Below, one piece after another: positions 34,543-43,145 of a DNA stretch of 64,000 nt. The first letter of the stretch is position 1, and each line of letters starts with the position of its first letter. Below the pieces are notes generated by a model that was not told where the DNA came from, made no database searches, and saw nothing but the letters and a program-made list of their open reading frames with translations. Made by a program: the position numbers and the translations under genes. This DNA comes from Verrucomicrobiota bacterium (GTDB taxonomy: Bacteria; Verrucomicrobiota; Verrucomicrobiia; Limisphaerales; Fontisphaeraceae), in contig JBAXGN010000004.1 in assembly GCA_037139415.1 (NCBI GenBank), positions 20,696-84,695 on the forward strand. The letters are read 5' to 3'.

Positions 34543-36099
34543 TTAAAGGAAGCGCTGAAGGGCATTGCCGCGCAACGAAGCGGGCAGCGTCAGCGTGGGG
34601 CCGACTTCAAAGGTGGCCAGGCACACCTGGGCCTGCGCGGGATCATTCAAGCAGATGGCTCCGTGGCGAATGCTTAATGGGATTTCACGGGCGCGCGGAA
34701 GCGAAACATCGGGCGGGACGTCCAGTGAACTCGCCGACGGGACGTCGGTGCCACGCGCGGAACTGGAAACCGATTCAGCCCCGGGTTCGGCTTCGATGCG
34801 CAGCGGGAGGCGCGTGGTTAGGAACCGGGCGTAGGCGGAAAAATCGGCGCAACCCTCGGCGCGCGCCTGGGCGTGGTTGACGAGGCGGAACAGCCCGCAG
34901 GTTCCAGGACTGGCATGGCGCATCAGCTCGACGGTCAGGCGGCCCATGGTGTAGCGAGGGTTAATTTCGACCACGGGCTTCAGCCGGCAGTCACCCTGAG
35001 GCGTGCGATACACGAACGCGTCGAGGCTGATCGGGCCGACAAAGCCGACGCGTTGCAGTTCCTCGGCGAGCAACGAGAAGATTTCGCTGTAAAGCCGGTG
35101 GAGGTGCGTGGAAATGTCCGGGCGTGAGGAAAATAAACCCGCCACGGCTGCGGGCAGGCTTCGGGTGTAATCGTCCGCCGCCCAGTTGGCCAGGAATTGC
35201 CCCTTGCGATCATTGACCAGGCCGGTGTAGCCGCAGAGGTCGAGGCCGCGCGGCCCCATTTCCAACTGGATGGAAAAATCCAACACGCGCTCCAACCACG
35301 GTTCAACCACCAATAACTGGCCGTGGCTCAAAGTATGGATCAGCCACTGGCGCTGGGCTGGCAACAGCTCGGGTTCCCAGAGCCGGATGGCATTGTGGCC
35401 CGCCAAACCGTAGGCGGTTTTGACGACCACCCGATGGTGGCCGCGACCGCGAATGGCGGCAATGGCCGCAAGCGCGTCTGTCAGGGTGTCCACCGGGGTG
35501 CCGACTTCCTGCTCGGAACAAAGCCAGGCAGCGTCCCCTGTGCCACCGTGCGCCAGGACTTGCCGCAGGAAGCCAGCGCTCCAAGCCTTGGAATAGAGCC
35601 GGGCGATGCCATCGTTGAAATATCGGTCGGCGCTGCGCGGTCCCTCGGCCACCTGGGCAAAGAGCGGGGCGAGCAGTTTGAGGCTATCGGGGCCCCAAGC
35701 CCAAGGGCGCAAACCGCCCAGCTTCCGCTGCGCGAGCTGGTGGGCCAGATCGAGCCGCCCTTCGCGAAACTCGACGAACTCCGGCGGCGGAAATCCGGCT
35801 TGCTGGAGGCTTTCGAGAAAGTCCACCGACGGTCGTTTCGCCAACAGCACGACGTCATCCGGGCGGCAGAGGAATTGCGGCAGGTTGGCCAAGTCCCCGG
35901 CCAGCATCGCCTGGTGCTTTACCGGGGTAAAGGCCGTGCCTTGGGCAAGGTACCCCTCGGCAAAAGGATTGAAGACAAAGACACCAGTATCCCGAGGCAC
36001 GAGCGATGGGGAACCCGGGCGCTCGTCAGCGAGGAGTGGCGGCGCTAGGAGATGCCTGTCACCACTCGCATACAGGTTAATTGGAGCGGGTGCCGGCAC
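34543..36099 (-). CDS. ATP-grasp-like protein of unknown substrate
   Basis: A 518-residue soluble protein. A pre-ATP-grasp N-terminal domain covers about residues 30-150. ATP-binding residues follow: RVVVKTAYGLAGHNAIRL near residue 225, LLVVEPWLERVLDFSIQLEM, and the metal-binding strand PVVEINPRYTMGRL near residue 380, which has the N-x-R-type ending of ATP-grasp ligases. Residues about 430-460 are a low-complexity linker (SVSSSARGTDVPSASSLDV). It would ligate a carboxylate to an amine or thiol, but the substrate is unknown. The start used is a GTG overlapping the sulfatase end by 23 bp; a downstream start is possible. It is co-transcribed with miaA and probably the sulfatase. Confidence 0.7.
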   Translation of the reverse strand: MPAPAPINLYASGDRHLLAPPLLADERPGSPSLVPRDTGVFVFNPFAEGYLAQGTAFTPVKHQAMLAGDLANLPQFLCRPDDVVLLAKRPSVDFLESLQQAGFPPPEFVEFREGRLDLAHQLAQRKLGGLRPWAWGPDSLKLLAPLFAQVAEGPRSADRYFNDGIARLYSKAWSAGFLRQVLAHGGTGDAAWLCSEQEVGTPVDTLTDALAAIAAIRGRGHHRVVVKTAYGLAGHNAIRLWEPELLPAQRQWLIHTLSHGQLLVVEPWLERVLDFSIQLEMGPRGLDLCGYTGLVNDRKGQFLANWAADDYTRSLPAAVAGLFSSRPDISTHLHRLYSEIFSLLAEELQRVGFVGPISLDAFVYRTPQGDCRLKPVVEINPRYTMGRLTVELMRHASPGTCGLFRLVNHAQARAEGCADFSAYARFLTTRLPLRIEAEPGAESVSSSARGTDVPSASSLDVPPDVSLPRAREIPLSIRHGAICLNDPAQAQVCLATFEVGPTLTLPASLRGNALQRFL

Positions 36100-37660
36100 G
36101 GATTTTTTCCAGCAATTCCTTCAACTCACCGGCCTTGGCCGGTTCCTTGGCCAGCAGGTCGTGCGCCTCGGAAATGTCTTCCGATAGGTGAATCAGCACG
36201 GGCGGTGCCTTGCCGCCTTTGCCCTTGGCTTTGGGCATGGGGGCGGGCTCTTTGCCGACGCCCGGGATTTCCCGAGTATCCGCCGCCCGCAGCGGTTGGG
36301 CAATTTCCAGATATTTCCAATCCCCAGCCAGGATGGCAAACGGTCCCGTAGTTCCGCCATTGTGGGCGACGAAGTGAGGTCGTACCGGCCGGTCGGTCTT
36401 TTCCCCCAGCAACGCTGGCAACACGTTGAAGCTGTCACGGCATTGTCCGGCGGGAATGTTCACGCCAGTGATCGCCGCGAAAGTGGCCGCCATATCCAAG
36501 TGGGCGATAAGCGCGTCGCAGGCGCTGGCGGGTTTGATTTTGCCGGGCCAGCGGGCGATGAATGGCACCCGGTGCCCGCCTTCCCAGATGGAGCCTTTAT
36601 AGCCGCGCAGTGGTTGGTTGGGGTGATAGTTAAAGCTGCCGACATCCTCGTAGCCGTCGTCCATGACGCCGCCGTTATCGCTGGTGAAAATGACCAGGGT
36701 GTTCTCGGATAATTTCAGCCGGTCCAGGGTGTCCAGCACCCGTTGGACGATGGCGTCCAGTTCCTGGATGGCATCGCCGCGCGTGCCGGATGGGCTGACG
36801 CCCTTGAACCGCAGGTGGGGAACGCGTGGCACGTGAATATTATGGGTGGCCAGGTAGAGGAAAAACGGTCCTTGTGAGTTATTTTCAATAAAGCTGATCG
36901 CCTTTTGGGTATAGGTATCGGCCATGTCTTCATCCTTCCAGCGTGCCGCCTTGCCACCGGTCATCCAGCCAATGCGTCCCACGCCGTTAATGATGGTCAT
37001 GTCGTGGCCATGGGTGTGCTTGAGTTTAAGCAATTCCGGGTTTTCCTTGCCGGTGGGGTCATTACCCACTTTTTGTTTGTAACTGATCGTGATGGGGTCG
37101 TTGGGGTCCAGACCCACGACGCGATGATTTTCGATATAGACGCATGGCACGCGGTCGCCGGTGGCGGGCATGAAGAACGCATAGTCGAACCCGATTTCCA
37201 GCGGACCGGGCAGGATGTCTTTATTCCAGTCCGGCCCGCCCTCGGGTCCGAGACCGAGATGCCACTTGCCCACCACCCCGGTGCGGTATCCCGCCTGTTT
37301 GAGGATGGACGGCACCGTGGCGGTCCCCACCGGGATGGAGAGCGGAGCATCCCCAGGCGCGATGCTGGAACCCGGTTTCTGCCGCCACGAATACGTGCCG
37401 GTCAGAAAGGCGCGGCGCGTGGGCGTACAGGTGGAAGCGGGCGCGTGAGCGTTGGAGAATTTGACGCCCTGGCTGGCGAGTTTATCAATGGCCGGGGTTT
37501 TTGCGTGTTGCGCGCCGCAGCAGGAAATATCCGCGTAGCCAATGTCATCCGCGAGAATGAATACGATGTTGGGTTGGGCGGCTGAAGCCGAAGGGATCAG
37601 CCCGATAGCCAAGCCGACGGCGGCACCCAGCGGGACAATAAGTTTCAGGCAATCGTTCAT
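36077..37660 (-). CDS. Secreted sulfatase, type I (formylglycine-dependent)
   Basis: A 527-residue exported arylsulfatase-like enzyme. A signal peptide covers about residues 1-28 (AVGLAIGLIPSASAA). The metal-binding start is NIVFILADDIGYADI, and the active-site motif C78-T-P-T-R is the C-x-P-x-R recognised for formylglycine conversion. TGVVGKWHLGLGPEGG, FFLYLATHNIHVPRVPHLRF and VIFTSDNGGVMDDGYEDVG match the alkaline-phosphatase-like fold. It would remove sulfate esters from sulfated glycans. The maturing enzyme is not in the window. Its 3' end overlaps the next gene by 23 bp. Confidence 0.93.
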   Translation of the reverse strand: MNDCLKLIVPLGAAVGLAIGLIPSASAAQPNIVFILADDIGYADISCCGAQHAKTPAIDKLASQGVKFSNAHAPASTCTPTRRAFLTGTYSWRQKPGSSIAPGDAPLSIPVGTATVPSILKQAGYRTGVVGKWHLGLGPEGGPDWNKDILPGPLEIGFDYAFFMPATGDRVPCVYIENHRVVGLDPNDPITISYKQKVGNDPTGKENPELLKLKHTHGHDMTIINGVGRIGWMTGGKAARWKDEDMADTYTQKAISFIENNSQGPFFLYLATHNIHVPRVPHLRFKGVSPSGTRGDAIQELDAIVQRVLDTLDRLKLSENTLVIFTSDNGGVMDDGYEDVGSFNYHPNQPLRGYKGSIWEGGHRVPFIARWPGKIKPASACDALIAHLDMAATFAAITGVNIPAGQCRDSFNVLPALLGEKTDRPVRPHFVAHNGGTTGPFAILAGDWKYLEIAQPLRAADTREIPGVGKEPAPMPKAKGKGGKAPPVLIHLSEDISEAHDLLAKEPAKAGELKELLEKIRAGTRSN

Positions 37661-37817
37661 ACCGGAACACTAATAGGTTGGAGCCTGGTCATCAAGGACA
37701 AACCCTTGCGGTATTTGACACCTGATTCACTTAAGGGTGACTCGTTCCTCACGACCTTGGGTTGGAGGACCTAATCCCGATCCGCCTACGTCCGTCCAGT
37801 GATTCCGTTGGCTGCAC

Positions 37818-38294
37818 TTACTCATCTTCTCTGAAAATTCGCGCATAATCCCCAAACTCCGTGCCCCGTAAATCCGCCTGGATCATTTCCATGGCAATGT
37901 CGAAGTCCACAACAAGGCAACAGACTTCCATCGTGCCGCTGCCAATACTTCCACCGTCGCAGTGGCCAAGGCCAGTCCAGCCCAGAGTTTCGTCCATGCG
38001 CTCTTGAAGACGGTGACGCTTGTCCAGATCAGTCGTGGTTCCCATGCCCTGCACGGCATACTCAATCATTAAGACATGATGCTGCTCAATAGAGACTTCC
38101 TGATATCCTTCGGCTTTCTTCTTTTCTATCTGTGACTGCACATCCTTTTCAACAGATCGAAAAAAGAAGTTCTTCAGCACCTTGTTTTGCCCACGCTCCC
38201 CAAGCTTACCCCAATGAACCGTGTGGACGCCGTCATCATCCCACGTCTCCCAGTAATGGATGCCCTCTTCGGATTTACGATAGAGCTTGGTCAT
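37818..38294 (-). CDS. WGR-domain-like small protein
   Basis: A 158-residue cytoplasmic protein. The N-terminus (KLYRKSEEGIHYWETWDDDG, HTVHWGKLGERGQNKVLK) resembles the WGR domain found in poly(ADP-ribose) polymerases and some bacterial proteins, with WGK in place of WGR. The C-terminal half (LGWTGLGHCDGGSIGSGTME) is a small alpha/beta domain. No catalytic residues are apparent. It stands alone upstream of the sulfatase on the same strand. Confidence 0.6.
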   Translation of the reverse strand: MTKLYRKSEEGIHYWETWDDDGVHTVHWGKLGERGQNKVLKNFFFRSVEKDVQSQIEKKKAEGYQEVSIEQHHVLMIEYAVQGMGTTTDLDKRHRLQERMDETLGWTGLGHCDGGSIGSGTMEVCCLVVDFDIAMEMIQADLRGTEFGDYARIFREDE

Positions 38295-38319
38295 TCTGAT
38301 TTGAATTCGGACTTCGGTT

Positions 38320-38967
38320 TTACTCCACCTTCCTCACCACCAGATCATCATACCGTATCGGGGTGGTGGAAAATGGGCTACCCCAGATGGCGGGACGGCC
38401 GGCGGCGGGCGGTTCTTTGTCGGTGAAGCTCAGCGGCCAGCCTTTCGGTTCCTCCGCGCCCTGTTTCCAGGCCTTGCCTTCCACCGTAACACTGCCATCG
38501 GCACCCTTGCGGCTTTGCAGCTTGAAGCAGGTCCAATTGCCGCTTTCCCAGGCAAAGGCGATGAAGGCCACGGGCACGTCGCCCTTGAACAGTTCCAGCC
38601 GCCCTTTGGCCGGGGCGACCTGGAGCCGGTAGCCGCCCACGCCGTTCAAGCCCACGCCGAAGGTGGGGAACCGGCGCTTGGTGTTCGTGCCGTAGATGCG
38701 GGCCGCGACGGACAGGTTGGCGACTTCCGACGGACCGAACAGCGCGCCAAAGGTATCCAGCGGCGCCTCGGCCAGTTCGAGGAACTGGTCGGCGCCCTCG
38801 GCTTTGACGGCAAAACTGCCCTCAATGACCATGAGGTCATCGGGAACTTTGCCCACGCCGGCCTTCTGAAAATCATTTTCATAAACCGGCTGGTCGGCGG
38901 CAACGGCAGCGATGGCGAACCAGCATAAACTGAGCATGAGGAAACCGTTCCAGGCAGACCGGGACAC
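38320..38967 (-). CDS. Exported ConA-like beta-sandwich protein
   Basis: A 215-residue product from a GTG at 38967; an ATG at 38937 and longer upstream starts exist. The signal peptide (WNGFLMLSLCWFAIAAVAAD) is followed by a beta-sandwich (YENDFQKAGVGKVPDDLMVI, VAARIYGTNTKRRFPTFGVG, YRLQVAPAKGRLELFKG). The pattern resembles DUF1080/LamG-type sugar-binding or keto-disaccharide hydrolase domains, but no catalytic residues are evident. It is separated from the upstream permease gene by the 38988-39054 hairpin. Confidence 0.7.
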   Translation of the reverse strand: MSRSAWNGFLMLSLCWFAIAAVAADQPVYENDFQKAGVGKVPDDLMVIEGSFAVKAEGADQFLELAEAPLDTFGALFGPSEVANLSVAARIYGTNTKRRFPTFGVGLNGVGGYRLQVAPAKGRLELFKGDVPVAFIAFAWESGNWTCFKLQSRKGADGSVTVEGKAWKQGAEEPKGWPLSFTDKEPPAAGRPAIWGSPFSTTPIRYDDLVVRKVE

Positions 38968-38987
38968 GCGCGTGATCTCCAATCGTA

Positions 38988-39054
38988 GGAGCCGACGTAA
39001 GGAGGCTGTGACCATCTCCAGAAAAATATGGAGCCTCCTTGCGTCGGCGGCTCC
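38988..39054. repeat. 67-bp hairpin element
   Basis: Arm 1 (38988-39007, GGAGCCGACGTAAGGAGGCT) pairs with arm 2 (39032-39054), with one base substitution and a 3-bp insertion, leaving a loop of about 24 bp. There is no T run, so a simple terminator is unlikely. It lies between the permease stop and the next gene. The form suggests a REP-like dispersed palindrome. Confidence 0.7.
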
Positions 39055-39103
39055 AGAGTTCATGGGAAGAAACGTGGGTGCTTTCATAAATTTTGGGGAT
39101 GGA

Positions 39104-42100
39104 TTATTCGTTGCGCAGGGCGTTCAGCAGGTTTCCGCGCAGAGAGAGAGTGGCGGATAGCCACGTCCAGACCAGGCCGCTCAAGGCGATGCCGGCCAGG
39201 GTGGGAAGCAGCGTGGCGTATGGCAGTTGGGAATCCGTCGCCAGCAGCGCAGGGAGCACGGCGATGGCCGCCGCCAATACGCCCACGCCCAGGCCGGCAG
39301 CCAACAGCGGCAGATGCTCCAGCAAAACCAGGCGCAGGATTTTTTTGCGGGTGAAGCCCACGGCCAGCAGCAGCGCCAGTTCGTTACGCCGCTCCAGCAC
39401 GTTGCGCAAGACCACCACGCCCAACCCGGCGCTGCCCAGCAAAAGCCCCAAACCGCCCAGCAACTGGAACGTGCCCAGGTACGTGTTTTGCACGGCATTG
39501 AACTGCGCCAGCCGCTTGGGGGGGGGCACCCATTCCGCGCCCACATCCTGGAAGGCCCGCGATAGGAGCGCGGCGACGGAAGCCCCCTGCTCCGGCGGCG
39601 CGTCCACTAGCAACAGGCGATATCCGGCTTCGCTCGGGAACAGGCGTAAAAACTCCGCCTCCTCGATCAGGAGATTGCCTTGCAGAATGGAGGCTGCCAC
39701 GCCAGCGACCAGGCGCAGTTTGACCGGCTTCCCGCGCTCATCCTGAATTTCCAGGGTGTCGCCGATTTTTTTGCCCAACGCATATTGGATCGAAGTCGCG
39801 TCGCCAATCGCCGGGATTTCATCCGGCGCAAGGGCCACGGTCTGGTTGGTATAAAAGGCGCGCCGCAGCGATTCCCAGCCGGCCTTGGGAACCATGGTCC
39901 CGGCGAACGAAAACGCCCGGCGCTGGGCGAGCAGCGCGGAATTGACGCCCAGAATGCGCGGCCGCTGCGCGCGGTTCAGGTTCAGGCAACTGGCTTCATC
40001 GCCATCCCGCACCCGGAACGGCACAAAGGCGACGCGCTGCAGGTCGCTTTCCGGCAGATTATAAAACTCCCGGCCTTCGCGCGTATTCAGATCTTTCAAA
40101 ATGGGCAGCGAACTTTCGCCCAGCAGGGCAAAGCCGCCCGTGCCGGAGTCGCGCCGGGTGGCGTCGCGGGTGGCATCCAGCCGGAATGCGCCAATCGCCG
40201 CCACCAGAAAACTGCCGCAGGCCAGCAGGCTGATGACCGCCAGACTGCGCCCGTGCCGCCGGGTTACGCCGCTCAATCCCAGACTGACCAGCGAGAACCG
40301 TGCGCCAGCGGATGGAACGTCATCCGTGGCCTGCTCGCGGCCCGCCATGAGCCGGGAGATCCCCGCCAGCCCGGAGATCAACAGCAGGCTGCCAGCGCCA
40401 AAGAACAGACCGGGGTTCAGGTTGCGCGCGGCCAGGCTGTATCCCACCATGGCCAGGGCGCCAAGAAACGACAGGCCGGCAATCCAGCCATCCCGCTTCC
40501 GGGCGCGGGCCATCGGCGCGGGCAACGCTCCCGCCAACAACTCACGGGCGGGCTGCCGCTTGAGTTTGCGCAGCACCAGCCAGATGGAGAAGGTCGCCAT
40601 GCCCGTGCTGGCCAGCAGCCCGATGAGCAGCGTGGCCGGTTTCGCATGGTACTGCAATGACGCGGCGCTGATCGCCGCGCTCCAGATCGTCGTCAGCCCG
40701 TGCAGCATGAGTTTGGCGTACGCAATGCCAGCCAGACTTCCCACCGCACTCCCGATGAAGGACAGCATCAGCCCTTCCAGCAAAAACAGGCGCACCACCG
40801 TCTTGGGTTTAAAGCCCAAGGCCAACAGCGTGCCCGCCTCGGCGGCCCGCTGCTCGATGGAAAAGCGGAACAGCAGGGCAACCAGGATCAGCGCGGCGGT
40901 GATCAGGAAGAAGCTGAACCCGATGAACAGCCCGGCAAAATCCTGCGAGTTCTGCGCCGCGTTCAGGGCCTGCTCCCGCACCGGTTCAAAGCGCAGCCCG
41001 AGGGATTCGGGCCTCAGTTGTTTCAATATACGGCCTTCCAGCTCGGTGGTATAATTTTTGGCAGACTTGCCGGCGGGGATCGGGAAACGAATCGCCGTGG
41101 TGGTGCCATAGCGGTTGGCCCACATACGCTGACCGGCCGCCAGGGTGACAAATGCCTTGGGCGTGCCGCGCCAGTTTTTCCAGTAGAGATCGTCCTCGGG
41201 ACGGATTTTATGCACCAGGGTGAATCCCGCATCCCAATCATGCGCGCTCTCGGCCTTGGCGATGCCGGGAAACTCCGGCATCAGCGAGCGGTCGGCGAAG
41301 GGCAGTTGCATGGGAACCACGGCTTTGACGCGGAACTGGTTGGTGACCTCGATCAGCCGCGACCCGCTATCCGCCAGAAAGTAACTGAGGGCGATGGTCG
41401 CGCCGGATTGCACGCCTAGATCCCCGGCCAGCCAAGTGTTGATCAGGATTTCATCATCGCGCAGCATCGGGTCCAGCGCCAGCGCCGAGACCATGGAGTA
41501 CGGCGTGGATTTCTCCCCCGCCTGGATCAGGTTGACCAGGTAGGTCAGCACCGGTTGCGCGTCGGGAGTGGTGGCCAGCGCGGCTTGCGCCAGTGGTGCA
41601 TCCAGGAAAATGCGGGAGGAAATCAGCTCCACCGAATTTTGATTGGGCACCGGGCGCAATTCGGCCTCCGCATCGGCCAGCCCCCAATGTACGGCCAAGG
41701 CGCCGTTCAGGATTGGGGCGGCGCTGGTCAGTGTCCCGGGGGGCTTTTCCCTGGCGCCAACCAGCATGAGGTTGGCACGATTGGTCATCTGCGTTAGCGT
41801 TTGCAATTGGGCTAGATTTACAAACGCATTCGCCGGCGGGATTTGATTGGCGCGCAGGCTGAACCGTCCAAACTCCTCATCCCGCACAATTCGAATGACC
41901 TTGGCCCGCAGCGCCACTTCGGCGTCGCCCTTCGTGGCAAGCGTGGCTTCCCGTGAGAGGTGGGATGGCTTCTTCACCCGCACGACCACGGTTTTCCCCG
42001 GCGACTTGACCTGGAGTTGATCCGCCAGCGTCTGGCTCAACACGATGGAATCCGCCGGGATACCCGTGACGCCAGGTGTTTGCAGTGCGAGCTTCCAGAA

Positions 42101-42442
42101 GGCCGGATCCACCCCCAGCACCTGCACGTGGTTGGCCCGCACCGGACCATCGGGCGTGCTGGCGGTACCGGGGAGTTGGAGCACCGCAGCGGTGTCCATG
42201 AATAAGTCGGTCTTCAGGGCGCGATCCAATCCCTCACGGAAAAACCGATCGCCACTTTGCAGCGCGAACTCCACGCGCCCCAGCCGCAGCAATCCCATCC
42301 GGACCAGACTTTCCCGCACCGAGTCCCCGACGATCAACGCGCCAGTCAGCGCGGCAGCGGCGACGATTGATCCCAGCACCACCCCCAGATGGGAGCGCGC
42401 GTGATAGACCAAACTGCGCCAGATGAGGAGCCAATGCGTCAT
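39104..42442 (-). CDS. Large FtsX-type ABC transporter permease
   Basis: A 1112-residue membrane protein. A first helix at about residues 15-35 is followed by a large MacB-like extracytoplasmic domain. A set of hydrophobic helices lies around residues 520-680 (FLITAALILVALLFRF, LLEGLMLSFIGSAVGSLAGI, and a mid-protein pair), then a second large domain, and a final block of helices at about 985-1110 (GGLGLLLGSAGLGVVVLRNVL, LPTLAGIALSGLVWTWL). The FtsX fold therefore appears twice, as in LolC/DevC-like exporters fused to a double core. With the ATPase encoded 8 bp upstream it forms a MacB/Lol-type exporter for lipids, lipoproteins or a peptide; substrate unknown. Confidence 0.88.
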   Translation of the reverse strand: MTHWLLIWRSLVYHARSHLGVVLGSIVAAAALTGALIVGDSVRESLVRMGLLRLGRVEFALQSGDRFFREGLDRALKTDLFMDTAAVLQLPGTASTPDGPVRANHVQVLGVDPAFWKLALQTPGVTGIPADSIVLSQTLADQLQVKSPGKTVVVRVKKPSHLSREATLATKGDAEVALRAKVIRIVRDEEFGRFSLRANQIPPANAFVNLAQLQTLTQMTNRANLMLVGAREKPPGTLTSAAPILNGALAVHWGLADAEAELRPVPNQNSVELISSRIFLDAPLAQAALATTPDAQPVLTYLVNLIQAGEKSTPYSMVSALALDPMLRDDEILINTWLAGDLGVQSGATIALSYFLADSGSRLIEVTNQFRVKAVVPMQLPFADRSLMPEFPGIAKAESAHDWDAGFTLVHKIRPEDDLYWKNWRGTPKAFVTLAAGQRMWANRYGTTTAIRFPIPAGKSAKNYTTELEGRILKQLRPESLGLRFEPVREQALNAAQNSQDFAGLFIGFSFFLITAALILVALLFRFSIEQRAAEAGTLLALGFKPKTVVRLFLLEGLMLSFIGSAVGSLAGIAYAKLMLHGLTTIWSAAISAASLQYHAKPATLLIGLLASTGMATFSIWLVLRKLKRQPARELLAGALPAPMARARKRDGWIAGLSFLGALAMVGYSLAARNLNPGLFFGAGSLLLISGLAGISRLMAGREQATDDVPSAGARFSLVSLGLSGVTRRHGRSLAVISLLACGSFLVAAIGAFRLDATRDATRRDSGTGGFALLGESSLPILKDLNTREGREFYNLPESDLQRVAFVPFRVRDGDEASCLNLNRAQRPRILGVNSALLAQRRAFSFAGTMVPKAGWESLRRAFYTNQTVALAPDEIPAIGDATSIQYALGKKIGDTLEIQDERGKPVKLRLVAGVAASILQGNLLIEEAEFLRLFPSEAGYRLLLVDAPPEQGASVAALLSRAFQDVGAEWVPPPKRLAQFNAVQNTYLGTFQLLGGLGLLLGSAGLGVVVLRNVLERRNELALLLAVGFTRKKILRLVLLEHLPLLAAGLGVGVLAAAIAVLPALLATDSQLPYATLLPTLAGIALSGLVWTWLSATLSLRGNLLNALRNE

Positions 42443-42449
42443 GGCCGGT

Positions 42450-43142
42450 TCACTGTAACTTGCCGTCCTTCAATTCCAACACCCGGCCCATCATGCGGGC
42501 AAGGGCCGGGGCATGCGTGACCATGATCAGCGTCACGCCATCCTCCCGATTCAGGTCCGCCAACAGTTTGACCAGTGACGTGGCATTGGCCCGGTCCAGT
42601 GCGCCGGTCGGTTCATCGGCCAGGATCAGCCCCGGCTGATTGATCAAAGCCCGGGCGACCGCCACCCGCTGGCGTTCGCCGCCGGAAAGTTGGCCGGGCC
42701 GGTGCTGCAGCCGTTCGGATAAGCCCACCCGCTGCAATATTTTCTCCGCCCGCGACTGGATTGTCTTGGCATCCGGCTTCACCCGCAGCGCCAGCGTAGG
42801 CACCAGGACATTCTCCCAGACACTGCAATGCGGCAGCAGATGATGTGATTGAAAAATGAAACCGATCTTTTCGCTGCGGAGCGCCGCCAGGTCCAGGTCG
42901 TTCAACGCCGCCAGGTTTTGCCCGGCCAGCCAGACTTCACCGGCATCCGGGCGATCCAGCGTGCCCATCAGGTTCAACAGCGTGCTTTTACCGGACCCGG
43001 ACGGGCCGATGATCGCCAGCGATTCCCCCTGGCGCACCTCCAGATCAACGCCGTTCAGCACCGGCAGCACCGGCGCGCCCTCCGCCACCGCGAACTGTTT
43101 CTTGACCCCGGCCAATTTCAGCATGGATGCGGGTGCAGGCAT
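42450..43142 (-). CDS. ABC transporter ATPase, LolD/MacB type
   Basis: A 230-residue nucleotide-binding subunit. Walker A is LAIIGPSGSGKSTLLNLMG, the Q loop is IFQSHHLLPH, the signature is QLSGGERQRVAVARAL, Walker B is LILADEPTGALD, and the H loop is MVTHAPALARM. It powers the permease gene starting 8 bp downstream. The OYE/GltD fusion lies 4 bp upstream, so all three probably share a transcript. Confidence 0.96.
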   Translation of the reverse strand: MPAPASMLKLAGVKKQFAVAEGAPVLPVLNGVDLEVRQGESLAIIGPSGSGKSTLLNLMGTLDRPDAGEVWLAGQNLAALNDLDLAALRSEKIGFIFQSHHLLPHCSVWENVLVPTLALRVKPDAKTIQSRAEKILQRVGLSERLQHRPGQLSGGERQRVAVARALINQPGLILADEPTGALDRANATSLVKLLADLNREDGVTLIMVTHAPALARMMGRVLELKDGKLQ

Positions 43143-43145
43143 AGG

